From NCBI GenBank assembly GCA_963921245.4, contig CAWUEY030000001.1:248001-312000 (forward strand): a DNA stretch of 64,000 nt. Direction: 5' to 3'. The first letter of the stretch is position 1, and the number at the start of each line of letters is the position of its first letter. The DNA is from JABJGO01 sp963921245. GTDB lineage: Bacteria > Pseudomonadota > Alphaproteobacteria > Rhodospirillales > Casp-alpha2. The notes under the pieces are model-generated. The model was not told where the DNA came from, ran no database searches, and worked only from the letters and a program-made list of their open reading frames with translations. Shown here piece after piece: positions 1 through 8,345 of this stretch. Position numbers and translations under genes: made by a program.

Positions 1-2
1 TT

Positions 3-1232
3 GCCTGTCTTGATGGCGACGGCAATCTTGCTAATCGATTTGTCGTGGTCGCCAACACCAGGGCAAAGGACGGCGGTGAGCGTATTCGCGGCGGCAACGA
101 ACGCGTGCTCAACGCCCGTCTCGCCGATGCCTGGTTTTTCTGGGATCAGGACCGCAGTCAGACCCTGGCGTCTCGCGCACCGGCGCTCAAAGACAGGGTC
201 TTCCATGCCAAACTCGGCACCCTGGACCACAAGGTGGACCGGATGCAGGCGCTCGCCGCATCTTTGGCGGCTCATGTGCCGGATGCCGACAAGGACCGCG
301 TGCGCTCGGCGGCGCGTCTCGCCAAAGCCGATCTCTCAACCGGCATGGTGGGTGAGTTCCCGGACCTGCAGGGTATCATGGGGCGGTATTACGCAATTCA
401 TGACGGCGAGAGTGATGAGGCGGCGGCCGCCATCGCTGAACATTATTCGCCGCTCGGCCCGTCCGACACATGTCCGACCAAGCCTGTGAGCGTGTGTGTT
501 GCGCTCGCCGACAAGATCGATACGCTGGTTGGGTTCTTCGGCATCGATGAAAAGCCCACGGGCTCCAAAGATCCCTTTGCACTCCGCCGCGCGGCGCTGG
601 GGATTATCCGCCTGATCATTGAGAACAACCTGCGCCTTTCCCTGCACCGCGCGTTTTCCGAAGCTGCAAAGCTCTACGGCAGCGTTGCCGGATTTTCTGA
701 TGATACCGATGGTCTCATGGTGTTTTTCGCCGACCGCCTTAAGGTACATCTGCGCGAGCAGGGTGTCCGCCATGACCTGATTGATGCGGTATTCGCCTTG
801 GGCGGTGAAGACGACCTCGTTCGTTTGCTGGCCCGGGTGGATGCGTTGAGCGGCTTCCTCGAGTCCGATGATGGATCAAACCTGATGGCGGCCTATAAAC
901 GGGCGGCGAATATTCTGCATATCGAAGAGAAAAAAGACGACACTACCTATGCGGCTGACGTGGATGAGGAGTTGCTGTCCCTGCAAGAAGAAGCCGGGCT
1001 GGCAGCTCATCTGAGGAGTATGCTCCCAGAGATTGAAGGGCGGTTGGGATCTGAAGATTTTGCTGAAGCCATGAAACAACTGTCCGCGGCGCGACCCCTG
1101 GTGGACGCGTTTTTTGACAAGGTCATTGTGAACGCCGATGATCCGGCGGTACGCGTGAACCGGCTGAATTTGCTGGCATTGCTGCGGCGTTCGGTGGATG
1201 CAGTGGCCGATTTTTCAAGGATTGAGGGATAA
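3..1232 (+). CDS. glyS: Glycine--tRNA ligase beta subunit, C-terminal part (cut by window edge)
   Basis: This is the C-terminal portion of the beta subunit of bacterial tetrameric glycyl-tRNA synthetase, which charges tRNA-Gly with glycine in the cytoplasm. The reading frame is already open at base 3, so the true start lies outside the window; about 409 codons of a protein that is usually near 690 residues are visible. The segments [29 protein letters not shown] and the later DALSGFLES region are typical of GlyS, and the tail has the alpha-helical DALR-like anticodon-binding character. The next gene, ppdK, begins 11 bases after the stop, an order I know from alphaproteobacteria. The alpha subunit gene would be expected just upstream. 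Confidence 0.95.
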   Translation, partial: ACLDGDGNLANRFVVVANTRAKDGGERIRGGNERVLNARLADAWFFWDQDRSQTLASRAPALKDRVFHAKLGTLDHKVDRMQALAASLAAHVPDADKDRVRSAARLAKADLSTGMVGEFPDLQGIMGRYYAIHDGESDEAAAAIAEHYSPLGPSDTCPTKPVSVCVALADKIDTLVGFFGIDEKPTGSKDPFALRRAALGIIRLIIENNLRLSLHRAFSEAAKLYGSVAGFSDDTDGLMVFFADRLKVHLREQGVRHDLIDAVFALGGEDDLVRLLARVDALSGFLESDDGSNLMAAYKRAANILHIEEKKDDTTYAADVDEELLSLQEEAGLAAHLRSMLPEIEGRLGSEDFAEAMKQLSAARPLVDAFFDKVIVNADDPAVRVNRLNLLALLRRSVDAVADFSRIEG

Positions 1233-1243
1233 CGGCGGTAGAG

Positions 1244-3904
1244 ATGGACAAGCTGATCTACACATTCGGCGACGGCGCAGCGGAAGGCCGTGCAGACATG
1301 AAGGAACTGCTGGGCGGCAAAGGTGCCAATCTGGCGGAAATGTCGAGCCTCGGTATTCCGGTGCCGCCGGGGTTCACCATCACCACCGAGGTCTGCAACT
1401 ATTACACCGCCCATTTGAATAACTATCCTGATGGCTTGAAAGAAACCGTCGAATCAGCCATGGCGGGCGTGGAGGCTGCACTCGGTCATAGCTTTGGAGG
1501 GTCGGAGAAGCCGTTGCTGGTCTCCGTACGGTCCGGGGCGCGGGCCTCCATGCCTGGTATGATGGACACGGTTCTGAATCTGGGCCTGAATGACGAAACG
1601 GTTGAGGCACTGGCCCGCGAAAGTGGTGATGAACGGTTTGCCTGGGATAGCTATCGTCGCTTTATCCAGATGTTCGGAAATGTGGTGCTGGGTGTGGACC
1701 ACAGTATCTTTGAAGACATACTCGAGGATCACAAACTACGTCAGGATTTGATCCTGGACACGGACCTGAGTGCCGATCAATGGCGCGATGTGGTTGCCGA
1801 CTATAAAAAGGAGCTCGAGGAAGAACTGGGCCGCCCGTTCCCGCAGGACCCCACCGAGCAGCTCTGGGGTGCCATCGGGGGCGTTTTCGGGAGCTGGATG
1901 AACAACCGTGCCACCGTGTACCGGGCGCTGCACAATATCCCCGAGGATTGGGGTACGGCCGTAAATGTTCAGGCTATGGTGTTCGGCAACATGGGGGACG
2001 ATTGTGCCACTGGCGTTTGTTTCTCCCGCAACCCGTCCACGGGCGGCAACGATTTTTATGGTGAATACCTGATCAATGCGCAGGGCGAAGATGTGGTCGC
2101 CGGTATTCGCACACCTCAGCCACTGACGCTGGCTGAAAAAGCGGCACAGGGTGCCAACCTGCCCGCCATGGAAGAGACCATGCCCGCCGCCTACAGGGAA
2201 TTGTGTGCCGTTCGCGACCGGCTGGAAGCGCACTATAAGGACATGCAGGATATGGAATTCACCATCCAGCAAGGAAAGCTCTGGATGCTACAGACCCGAT
2301 CCGGCAAGCGGACGGCGAAGGCGGCGCTCCGTATCGCGCTCGATATGGAGGCCGAAGGCCTGATTTCCCGCAACGAAGCCATCATGCGTATCGACCCAGC
2401 CCAGCTGGGGCAGTTGCTGCACCCCATGCTTGATCCTGATGCCCCGCGTGATGTGATTGCATCCGGGTTGCCTGCTTCACCGGGGGCGGCCATCGGCAGG
2501 ATCGTATTCAGCGCCAAGGATGCGGAAGTCTGGGCTGAAAACGAAGAAGCCGTCATTCTGGTGCGGACGGAAACCAGCCCCGAGGACATCAGCGGAATGC
2601 ATGTCTCCAGGGGTGTGTTGACATCCCGTGGCGGCATGACCAGTCACGCCGCCGTGGTCGCGCGCGGCATGGGCACGCCCTGTATCTCGGGCGCGGGGGA
2701 ATTGTTTGTGGATGTGAAAACCAAGACCATGAAATCTGGCGATCGGGTGTTTGGTGAGGGTGACGTGATCACCATCGACGGCAGCACCGGCCAGATCATG
2801 GCGGGCACTGTGCCGACCATTCAGCCTGAGCTGACCGGGGCCTTTGCCGATCTCATGAACTGGGTGGACGATGTGCGCACCATGGGTGTCCGAACCAACG
2901 CGGAAACCCCGGCGGATGCGGCCACGGCCCGCAAGTTTGGTGCGGAAGGCATCGGCCTGTGCCGGACAGAGCACATGTTCTTTGATCCCAAACGGATCGT
3001 GTACATGCGGGAAATGATTCTGGCCCGTGACGAGGCCGCACGGCGGGTGGCCATTGAAAAACTGCTGCCCTGGCAGCGCGACGATTTCATCGACCTGTTT
3101 GACATCATGCAGGGTCTGCCGGTGACCATTCGTCTGCTGGACCCGCCCCTGCATGAGTTCATCCCGCACGGTGAGGAAGAAATGCAGGATGTCGCCGCGG
3201 CGGCGGGCGTTTCCATGGAAGACCTGCTGGAGCGGGTACGGGAACTGGAAGAGGTCAATCCCATGCTCGGTCACCGGGGCTGCCGCCTCGGTATGACGTA
3301 CCCTGAAATCTACGAGATGCAGGCCCGCGCCATCTTCGAGGCCGCGGCCGAAATCGCCAGACGTGGTGCGGCGGCACACCCGGAGATCATGGTGCCGCTG
3401 ATCATTAACAAGCGTGAGCTGGATGTGTTCAAGACCATGATCGATAGCATCGGCGCCGCCGTGATGGAAGAAACCGGCATAACACTGAATTACATGATCG
3501 GCACCATGGTGGAGCTGCCGCGGGCCTGTCTACGGGCCTGGAATATTGCAAAATCGGCAGAGTTTTTCAGCTTTGGCACCAATGACCTGACCCAAACCGT
3601 GTTCGGGTTTTCCCGCGATGACGCCAGCGGATTCCTCGGTGATTATTATCGCCAGGGCGTGCTCAACGCCGATCCGTTTGTCACCATCGATCAGGAAGGC
3701 GTCGGTCAGCTGATTGAAATGGGCGTTGAGGGCGGTCGCAAAACCCGGCCGCATATGAAGATGGGCATTTGTGGCGAGCACGGCGGTGATCCAGCGTCCG
3801 TGCATTTCTGTCAGCGTCTGGGCCTGGATTACGTGTCCTGTTCACCCTACCGGGTGCCGGTGGCGAAACTGGCCGCCGCGCAAGCCGCGCTGGAAGCGAA
3901 GTAA
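1244..3904 (+). CDS. ppdK: Pyruvate, phosphate dikinase
   Basis: The 886-residue product interconverts pyruvate, ATP and phosphate with phosphoenolpyruvate, AMP and diphosphate, linking glycolysis and gluconeogenesis in the cytoplasm. The order of domains is as in the family: an N-terminal ATP-grasp region beginning with LLGGKGANLAEM near residue 25, the central swivelling domain with the phosphohistidine segment GGMTSHAAVVARG near residue 465, and a C-terminal PEP/pyruvate TIM barrel with the catalytic cysteine in MGICGEHGGDP near residue 843. Length is usual for the family. The ATG was chosen because the protein begins at the expected KLIYTFGDG sequence and lies 11 bases after glyS. Confidence 0.97.
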   Translation: MDKLIYTFGDGAAEGRADMKELLGGKGANLAEMSSLGIPVPPGFTITTEVCNYYTAHLNNYPDGLKETVESAMAGVEAALGHSFGGSEKPLLVSVRSGARASMPGMMDTVLNLGLNDETVEALARESGDERFAWDSYRRFIQMFGNVVLGVDHSIFEDILEDHKLRQDLILDTDLSADQWRDVVADYKKELEEELGRPFPQDPTEQLWGAIGGVFGSWMNNRATVYRALHNIPEDWGTAVNVQAMVFGNMGDDCATGVCFSRNPSTGGNDFYGEYLINAQGEDVVAGIRTPQPLTLAEKAAQGANLPAMEETMPAAYRELCAVRDRLEAHYKDMQDMEFTIQQGKLWMLQTRSGKRTAKAALRIALDMEAEGLISRNEAIMRIDPAQLGQLLHPMLDPDAPRDVIASGLPASPGAAIGRIVFSAKDAEVWAENEEAVILVRTETSPEDISGMHVSRGVLTSRGGMTSHAAVVARGMGTPCISGAGELFVDVKTKTMKSGDRVFGEGDVITIDGSTGQIMAGTVPTIQPELTGAFADLMNWVDDVRTMGVRTNAETPADAATARKFGAEGIGLCRTEHMFFDPKRIVYMREMILARDEAARRVAIEKLLPWQRDDFIDLFDIMQGLPVTIRLLDPPLHEFIPHGEEEMQDVAAAAGVSMEDLLERVRELEEVNPMLGHRGCRLGMTYPEIYEMQARAIFEAAAEIARRGAAAHPEIMVPLIINKRELDVFKTMIDSIGAAVMEETGITLNYMIGTMVELPRACLRAWNIAKSAEFFSFGTNDLTQTVFGFSRDDASGFLGDYYRQGVLNADPFVTIDQEGVGQLIEMGVEGGRKTRPHMKMGICGEHGGDPASVHFCQRLGLDYVSCSPYRVPVAKLAAAQAALEAK

Positions 3905-3914
3905 GCGCGGGTTT

Positions 3915-4643
3915 TTAGCGCCGCACAAAAACGGTGAAGTCCGGCAGGTCGTAGTCCGTGAACAGCTCGACATTGTCCGAGAAAGTGTCCCGGCAATAGG
4001 TTTCAAACACATTACGGTCGGCGTAATAGAGCCCATCCAATTCCTCATCCTCCGTTTCGGCATCCAGCAGATTGAAAGCCAGCGCACGGTTCGTGTGGCT
4101 CCACAGGTTTTCGAGCGAGGCAAAGATGTAATCCAGCCAGATATCCTCATCCGCACCGAGGTTCATGTTAAAGGTCCCGGAGACGAGGGTGTAGTCGGCA
4201 TTTTTCGTGACCCGCATTGAACGGTGAAAGTGGGTCCGCGGATCACGAATACGCACTTCGCAGGCATCGAGCAGGTCCTCGCAGATATCGTAGCCGTGGT
4301 AGGCACCGAGCCGCATAACCGGGTGAGCCTCGAGGTAATCATAGAGCGCGCCGTACCCGCAACCGAAGTCGGTGATGGACGCTTCGCCCCTGGCACAGTC
4401 CGCCGGTTCGAACACCCGGCATAGAACCTCGAACCGGGTGCGGACGTTTTCCGGGTTGCTCCAGAACACACCCTTGGGTGTTGCGCCGTGCCGGGCATAT
4501 CGGCGGCGGTAAACCGAGGCGACATTTTTCAGAAGTGGCCCCGCCCGCTGCAAGGCATTGCCGTCGATGCGGGCCTGCGCCGTGACCACATTGACCCGTG
4601 TTGGAAAAGCTGTCCTGATCAAGTCTTTCAGAAGGTTGCCCAC
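3915..4643 (-). CDS. Class I SAM-dependent methyltransferase, substrate unknown
   Basis: The 242-residue protein has a Rossmann-type methyltransferase core: motif I is DFGCGYG at residues 92-98, followed by a YHGYDICEDLL segment that fits the acidic loop binding the SAM ribose. The N-terminal 85 residues are helical and basic and may bind the substrate. Its start codon lies within the 3' end of the ygfZ-like gene (16-base overlap on the same strand), so the two are probably translated together. The gene converges on ppdK with only 10 bases between. I cannot name the substrate; homologues are usually annotated only as class I methyltransferases. Confidence 0.8.
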   Translation of the reverse strand: MGNLLKDLIRTAFPTRVNVVTAQARIDGNALQRAGPLLKNVASVYRRRYARHGATPKGVFWSNPENVRTRFEVLCRVFEPADCARGEASITDFGCGYGALYDYLEAHPVMRLGAYHGYDICEDLLDACEVRIRDPRTHFHRSMRVTKNADYTLVSGTFNMNLGADEDIWLDYIFASLENLWSHTNRALAFNLLDAETEDEELDGLYYADRNVFETYCRDTFSDNVELFTDYDLPDFTVFVRR

Positions 4644-5497
4644 GATGGCTTTTCCGGACTCAGGATTGCATCACCGGCGATCAGAGGGTCGCTGCCTTTA
4701 AGGTAATCCAGTTTCAGGAGCGCCAGCCCCATGGCCCCGGCGGTGGATCGAATTTCCCCCGCATTTTTCTCACCGGCCAGGACGGGGGTTCCCGCTTCGG
4801 GCGGCACGCCATCAATGGCGACGGGAACCAGCCGTTTCTTGACCAGGCCCCGGTGCTTGGTGCGTGCGGTGACTTCCTGGCCCATGTAACAGCCCTTGTC
4901 CCAGTCCACGCCGCCCAGTTCGTCAAAGCCGTTTTCCAGCAGCACGGATTTCTCGACGATCAGGTCGCGGCTGCCGTCCGGGAGGCCGAGCGCAATGCGA
5001 TGCCGGTCGTAATCCTCAAAACTGGTTTCTGTTGCGCCCAAGGTCAGGATAGAAGCGCCATTTACGGGCAGAATTGCCCGGGCACCGGCCTCGGCAAGTC
5101 GCGGATCGCGATAGAACAAACCGTCGCCTAGGGGAATGGTGCTGCCTTTCTTGGCAGGGATTACATCAGACACGCCGTCGCCAAAGATGGCGGCAACGCG
5201 GACATCTTCGCTCGCGTCCTCCAGCGTTACCCTGGCCCGCAACGTATAAAGGGTCAGCCGCTTGATGAATCCGTCGATGCGGTCCCGTTCGGTTTCCAGA
5301 AACAGGGTCTCGCCGCGGCGAATCATGAAAAAATCATACAGATATTTACCCTGCGGTGTCAGAAAGGCCCCGTACCCCGCGCTTTCGTCGGTAACCTTGC
5401 TGACATCGTTGGAAACAATACCCTGCAGGAAATCAACGCAGTCGTCACCGGAAATGGCAATAACGCCGCGATTATTGAGAAACGTGTAGCTACTCAT
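4628..5497 (-). CDS. ygfZ: YgfZ/GcvT-like folate-binding protein (Fe-S cluster maintenance)
   Basis: The 289-residue product belongs to the YgfZ/IBA57 family, tetrahydrofolate-binding relatives of GcvT that help assemble or repair iron-sulfur clusters in certain enzymes. The family signature KGCYMGQE, containing the conserved cysteine, is clear near residue 200. The N-terminus begins with YTFLNNRGVIAISGDD and the segment DFLQGIVSND typical of the family. An open frame continues 24 codons further upstream, but the ATG at 5497 is preceded by GGAAAGG at good spacing, so I use that start. It overlaps the following methyltransferase gene and is divergent from the glycosyltransferase operon. Confidence 0.93.
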   Translation of the reverse strand: MSSYTFLNNRGVIAISGDDCVDFLQGIVSNDVSKVTDESAGYGAFLTPQGKYLYDFFMIRRGETLFLETERDRIDGFIKRLTLYTLRARVTLEDASEDVRVAAIFGDGVSDVIPAKKGSTIPLGDGLFYRDPRLAEAGARAILPVNGASILTLGATETSFEDYDRHRIALGLPDGSRDLIVEKSVLLENGFDELGGVDWDKGCYMGQEVTARTKHRGLVKKRLVPVAIDGVPPEAGTPVLAGEKNAGEIRSTAGAMGLALLKLDYLKGSDPLIAGDAILSPEKPSWATF

Positions 5498-5580
5498 GGG
5501 AACCTTTCCGTTTGACTGATGGTTGCCTAAACATAGTCTTGCCCAGCCCCTCTTACTAGTCCCTTGCACCCGTTTGGCAG

Positions 5581-5596
5581 AGGTCTATAAAGACCT
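5581..5596. promoter_or_regulatory. Perfect 6-bp inverted repeat just before the glycosyltransferase operon start
   Basis: AGGTCT and AGACCT are separated by ATAA and end three bases before the ATG at 5600. The only purine-rich ribosome-binding candidate, AGAGG at 5579-5583, partly lies in the left arm. The site could be a protein operator or an mRNA hairpin over the start region; both are inference. Confidence 0.4.
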
Positions 5597-5599
5597 GTA

Positions 5600-6559
5600 A
5601 TGCGTATACTTTTTGTCACAGCGACGCGGGTTGGCGACGCGGTTCTTTCCACAGGTGTGCTGGCGCGGCTTGTGGAGCAGAATCCGGGTGCGCGGGTAAC
5701 CGTTGCGTGCGGCCCCGCGGCGGCGGGGCTGTTTGAGGCGGCCCCCGGTCTGGAGCGTATCATCGTACTCGACAAAAGACGTTTCAAGGCGCACTGGTTG
5801 AAGATGTGGCTCGCCACGGTGGGGCAGTTCTGGGATCATGTGGTGGATATGCGAAATTCCCCCATTACGTATTTGCTTGCGCACCGACATGGCTGGCGTG
5901 TGGGTCGACGGTTGCTGGACACACACCGTGTGGTGCGTAACGGCGCGATCCTCGGCCTTGCAGAGACCCCGCCCCTGCCGACCTTGTGGCTGGACGATCA
6001 ACACGAAGCCCGCGCGCGGGCGCTGATGGGCGAGGGTGGTCCCATTATCGCGGCCGGGCCGGTTGCCAACTGGCGGGCAAAAACCTGGGCGGCGGCGCGG
6101 TTTCTGGACCTGTTTCGGAGGCTGACACGCGACGACGGCCCATTGCCGGGTGCCCGCATCGCGGTTTTTGGCAGTGCCACGGAACGGCCTCAGGCGGAAA
6201 CCCTGCTCGCTGGCATAGCCCCGTGCAACCGCATAGACCTCATGGGTATGGTGAGCCTGCTTGAGCTCTATGCCTGCCTTAAGCGGACCGCATTGTTTGT
6301 GGGCAATGATTCCGGGCTGATGCATATGGCGGCGGCGGCGGGTGTCCCGACCATCGGCCTGTTTGGGCCGAGCCGGGAAGACCTCTATGCTCCCTGGGGG
6401 GAGCATTGCCGGGCCGTGCGTGGCGATCAGTCCTATGATGAGATTTTCCCCGAGGACTACGATCACCGAAACCCGGATCAACCGGACCTGATGGCGGGGT
6501 TGAGCGTTGACCGTGTCGAGGCGGAAACAAAGGCCCTGCTGCGCGAGGTAGGCTTGTGA
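5600..6559 (+). CDS. Glycosyltransferase family 9 (heptosyltransferase-like)
   Basis: The 319-residue protein resembles ADP-heptose:LPS heptosyltransferases, which add heptose or a similar sugar to the lipid A core on the inner face of the cytoplasmic membrane. It has the two-Rossmann GT-B layout: the N-terminus MRILFVTATRVGDAVLSTG is the usual family 9 opening, and the C-terminal donor-binding segment FVGNDSGLMHMAAAAGVPTI followed by GLFGPS is well conserved. The stop overlaps the next start by four bases. First gene of a four-gene operon with two further glycosyltransferases and asnB, pointing to LPS core or surface-polysaccharide assembly. The donor sugar cannot be decided from sequence alone. 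Confidence 0.9.
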   Translation: MRILFVTATRVGDAVLSTGVLARLVEQNPGARVTVACGPAAAGLFEAAPGLERIIVLDKRRFKAHWLKMWLATVGQFWDHVVDMRNSPITYLLAHRHGWRVGRRLLDTHRVVRNGAILGLAETPPLPTLWLDDQHEARARALMGEGGPIIAAGPVANWRAKTWAAARFLDLFRRLTRDDGPLPGARIAVFGSATERPQAETLLAGIAPCNRIDLMGMVSLLELYACLKRTALFVGNDSGLMHMAAAAGVPTIGLFGPSREDLYAPWGEHCRAVRGDQSYDEIFPEDYDHRNPDQPDLMAGLSVDRVEAETKALLREVGL

Positions 6560-7314
6560 CCAAGCCGACGTTATCTGCCCTGGTGGTTGCCCATAATGAA
6601 GAAGACAGAATTGCTGCCTGCCTTGATCATCTGGCATTCGCCGACGAGATCGTCGTGGTGCTGGATAAATGCACCGACCGTACCCGTGAAATCGCGCTCA
6701 AGTACACGGATCGCCTGTTGGACGGGTCGTGGACCATCGAAGGCGAACGTCGCAACGCAGGTCTTGAACATTGCACCGGAGACTGGGTACTGGAGGTGGA
6801 TTGCGATGAATGGGTAAGCGAAGACCTCGCCACAAACGTCCGCGAGACGATTGGCTCCTCCGCCTTCGACTGGCACGAGGTTCGGGTCGACAACTATATC
6901 GGCGATCGCCTGGTCCGCTATGGCTGGGGCGGCTCGTTCGGAACCTCTGCCGTGCCGAGATTGTCCCGCAAGGGTGTCAAGGAATGGGGCATGCAGCGCG
7001 TCCACCCCAGCCTCACCTGGCACGGCACCAGGGGCCCGCGCCTGACAGGTGCGCTCATCCATCATGTGGACCGAAACATTTCCGATGTCATTCGTCGTCT
7101 CGACAGTTATTCCAGCGCCAGGGCCGCGGACATGCGGGCTTCGGGCGACATCGGTTCCACTGCCAACAACGTGCGGCGCCTGTTCACCCGATTTTTCAAA
7201 TGCTATGTCTCCCGCAAGGGCTATCGGGAGGGTGGTTACGGGTTACTGATTGCGCTGTGCGCGGGGCTGTATCCGTTGCTGTCGCATCTGAAAGCCAAGC
7301 TGGAAAAGGACTGA
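6556..7314 (+). CDS. Glycosyltransferase family 2 (WaaE/KdtX-like)
   Basis: The 252-residue protein is a GT-A fold family 2 transferase similar to the WaaE/KdtX beta-1,4-glucosyltransferases that decorate LPS inner core. The opening LSALVVAHNEEDRIAACLDH, the segment DEIVVVLDKCTDRT, and the metal/nucleotide-binding DCDEW (a DXD-type motif) near residue 85 are typical. A hydrophobic stretch near the C-terminus (about residues 226-244) may contact the membrane. It overlaps the preceding gene by four bases and is followed after two bases by the next glycosyltransferase, so co-translation is likely. Acceptor and sugar are unknown. Confidence 0.88.
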   Translation: MTKPTLSALVVAHNEEDRIAACLDHLAFADEIVVVLDKCTDRTREIALKYTDRLLDGSWTIEGERRNAGLEHCTGDWVLEVDCDEWVSEDLATNVRETIGSSAFDWHEVRVDNYIGDRLVRYGWGGSFGTSAVPRLSRKGVKEWGMQRVHPSLTWHGTRGPRLTGALIHHVDRNISDVIRRLDSYSSARAADMRASGDIGSTANNVRRLFTRFFKCYVSRKGYREGGYGLLIALCAGLYPLLSHLKAKLEKD

Positions 7315-7316
7315 TC

Positions 7317-8345
7317 ATGCGGGTGCTTCAGGTCATGGCGGGGGCACAGCATGGCGGTGCGGAAAGCTTTTTTGAACGGCTGGTCTGCGCCTTGCAGGCT
7401 ACCGATATTGACCAAAAGGTGGTCATCCGTAAGGATGCCGAGCGAGCGGCCCGATTGAAAACAGGCGGTATTGATCCATCCCAGCTACCGTTCGGTGGCA
7501 TGCTTGATCTCTATACACCCTATGGCCTCAGGTGCATTGCCAAACATTTCAAACCCGATGTGACAATGACCTGGATGAACCGGGCCGCTCGCATGATGCC
7601 GAAGGCGGGCGGCGTCAGGGTTGCCCGTCTCGGCGGGTTTTATGATCTGAAATATTACCGGACCTGCGATCATCTGCTTGGTAATACGCGTGGCATCGTC
7701 GATTACCTTGTGGATCAGGGCTGGCCCGCGGAACGGGCACACTACCTGCCCAACTTTGTGACGGTTGAGACGACTGTATCTGTGGCACGGTCCCATTTCA
7801 ACACGCCCGAGGATGCACCGCTGATGCTGAGTATGGGACGTTTGCACACCAACAAGGCGTTTGATGTGCTGATCGAAGCCATGAAACAGGTCGAGGGTGC
7901 TTACCTCTGGATTGCCGGGGAGGGGCCGGAGAGGCTGGCGCTAGAAACCCGGTCCTATAACAGCGGCCTGGATGATCGCATCCGGTTTCTGGGCTGGCGA
8001 CAGGATATCGGTGCTTTGCTGACGGCCTGCGATATTTATGTCTGCCCTTCCCGCCACGAACCGCTTGGAAATGTGGTCATTGAAGGCTGGGCGGCGAAGA
8101 AGCCCGTTGTGGCGGCGGCATCGCAAGGTCCGGTGGAATTGATCACTGATGGCGAGAACGGTTTGCTCGTCACCGTGGATGATGCCGCCGCTCTCGCAGC
8201 GGCGCTCAATCAGCTGATAACCAGACCGGATTTGCAGTCACGTCTAGGGGCAAGCGGATACTCGGCCTTTGAACATTCCTTCAGTCGCGACGTGGTCGTG
8301 GATCGCTACCGCGCCTTTTTTGAAAAGATCGCGGGGAACGGTTGA
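7317..8345 (+). CDS. Glycosyltransferase family 4/group 1
   Basis: The 342-residue protein is a GT-B retaining glycosyltransferase. The N-terminus MRVLQVMAGAQHGGAESFFE carries the GGAE acceptor-domain motif, and the C-terminal domain has LWIAGEGPER and the EX7E-like region CPSRHEPLGNVVIEGWAAKKP that binds the nucleotide sugar. An open frame runs far upstream in the preceding gene, but the ATG at 7317, two bases after the previous stop, gives the expected family start. Its stop TGA shares a base with the asnB ATG. Role is inferred from the operon as outer-core or capsule-like polysaccharide synthesis. Confidence 0.9.
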   Translation: MRVLQVMAGAQHGGAESFFERLVCALQATDIDQKVVIRKDAERAARLKTGGIDPSQLPFGGMLDLYTPYGLRCIAKHFKPDVTMTWMNRAARMMPKAGGVRVARLGGFYDLKYYRTCDHLLGNTRGIVDYLVDQGWPAERAHYLPNFVTVETTVSVARSHFNTPEDAPLMLSMGRLHTNKAFDVLIEAMKQVEGAYLWIAGEGPERLALETRSYNSGLDDRIRFLGWRQDIGALLTACDIYVCPSRHEPLGNVVIEGWAAKKPVVAAASQGPVELITDGENGLLVTVDDAAALAAALNQLITRPDLQSRLGASGYSAFEHSFSRDVVVDRYRAFFEKIAGNG

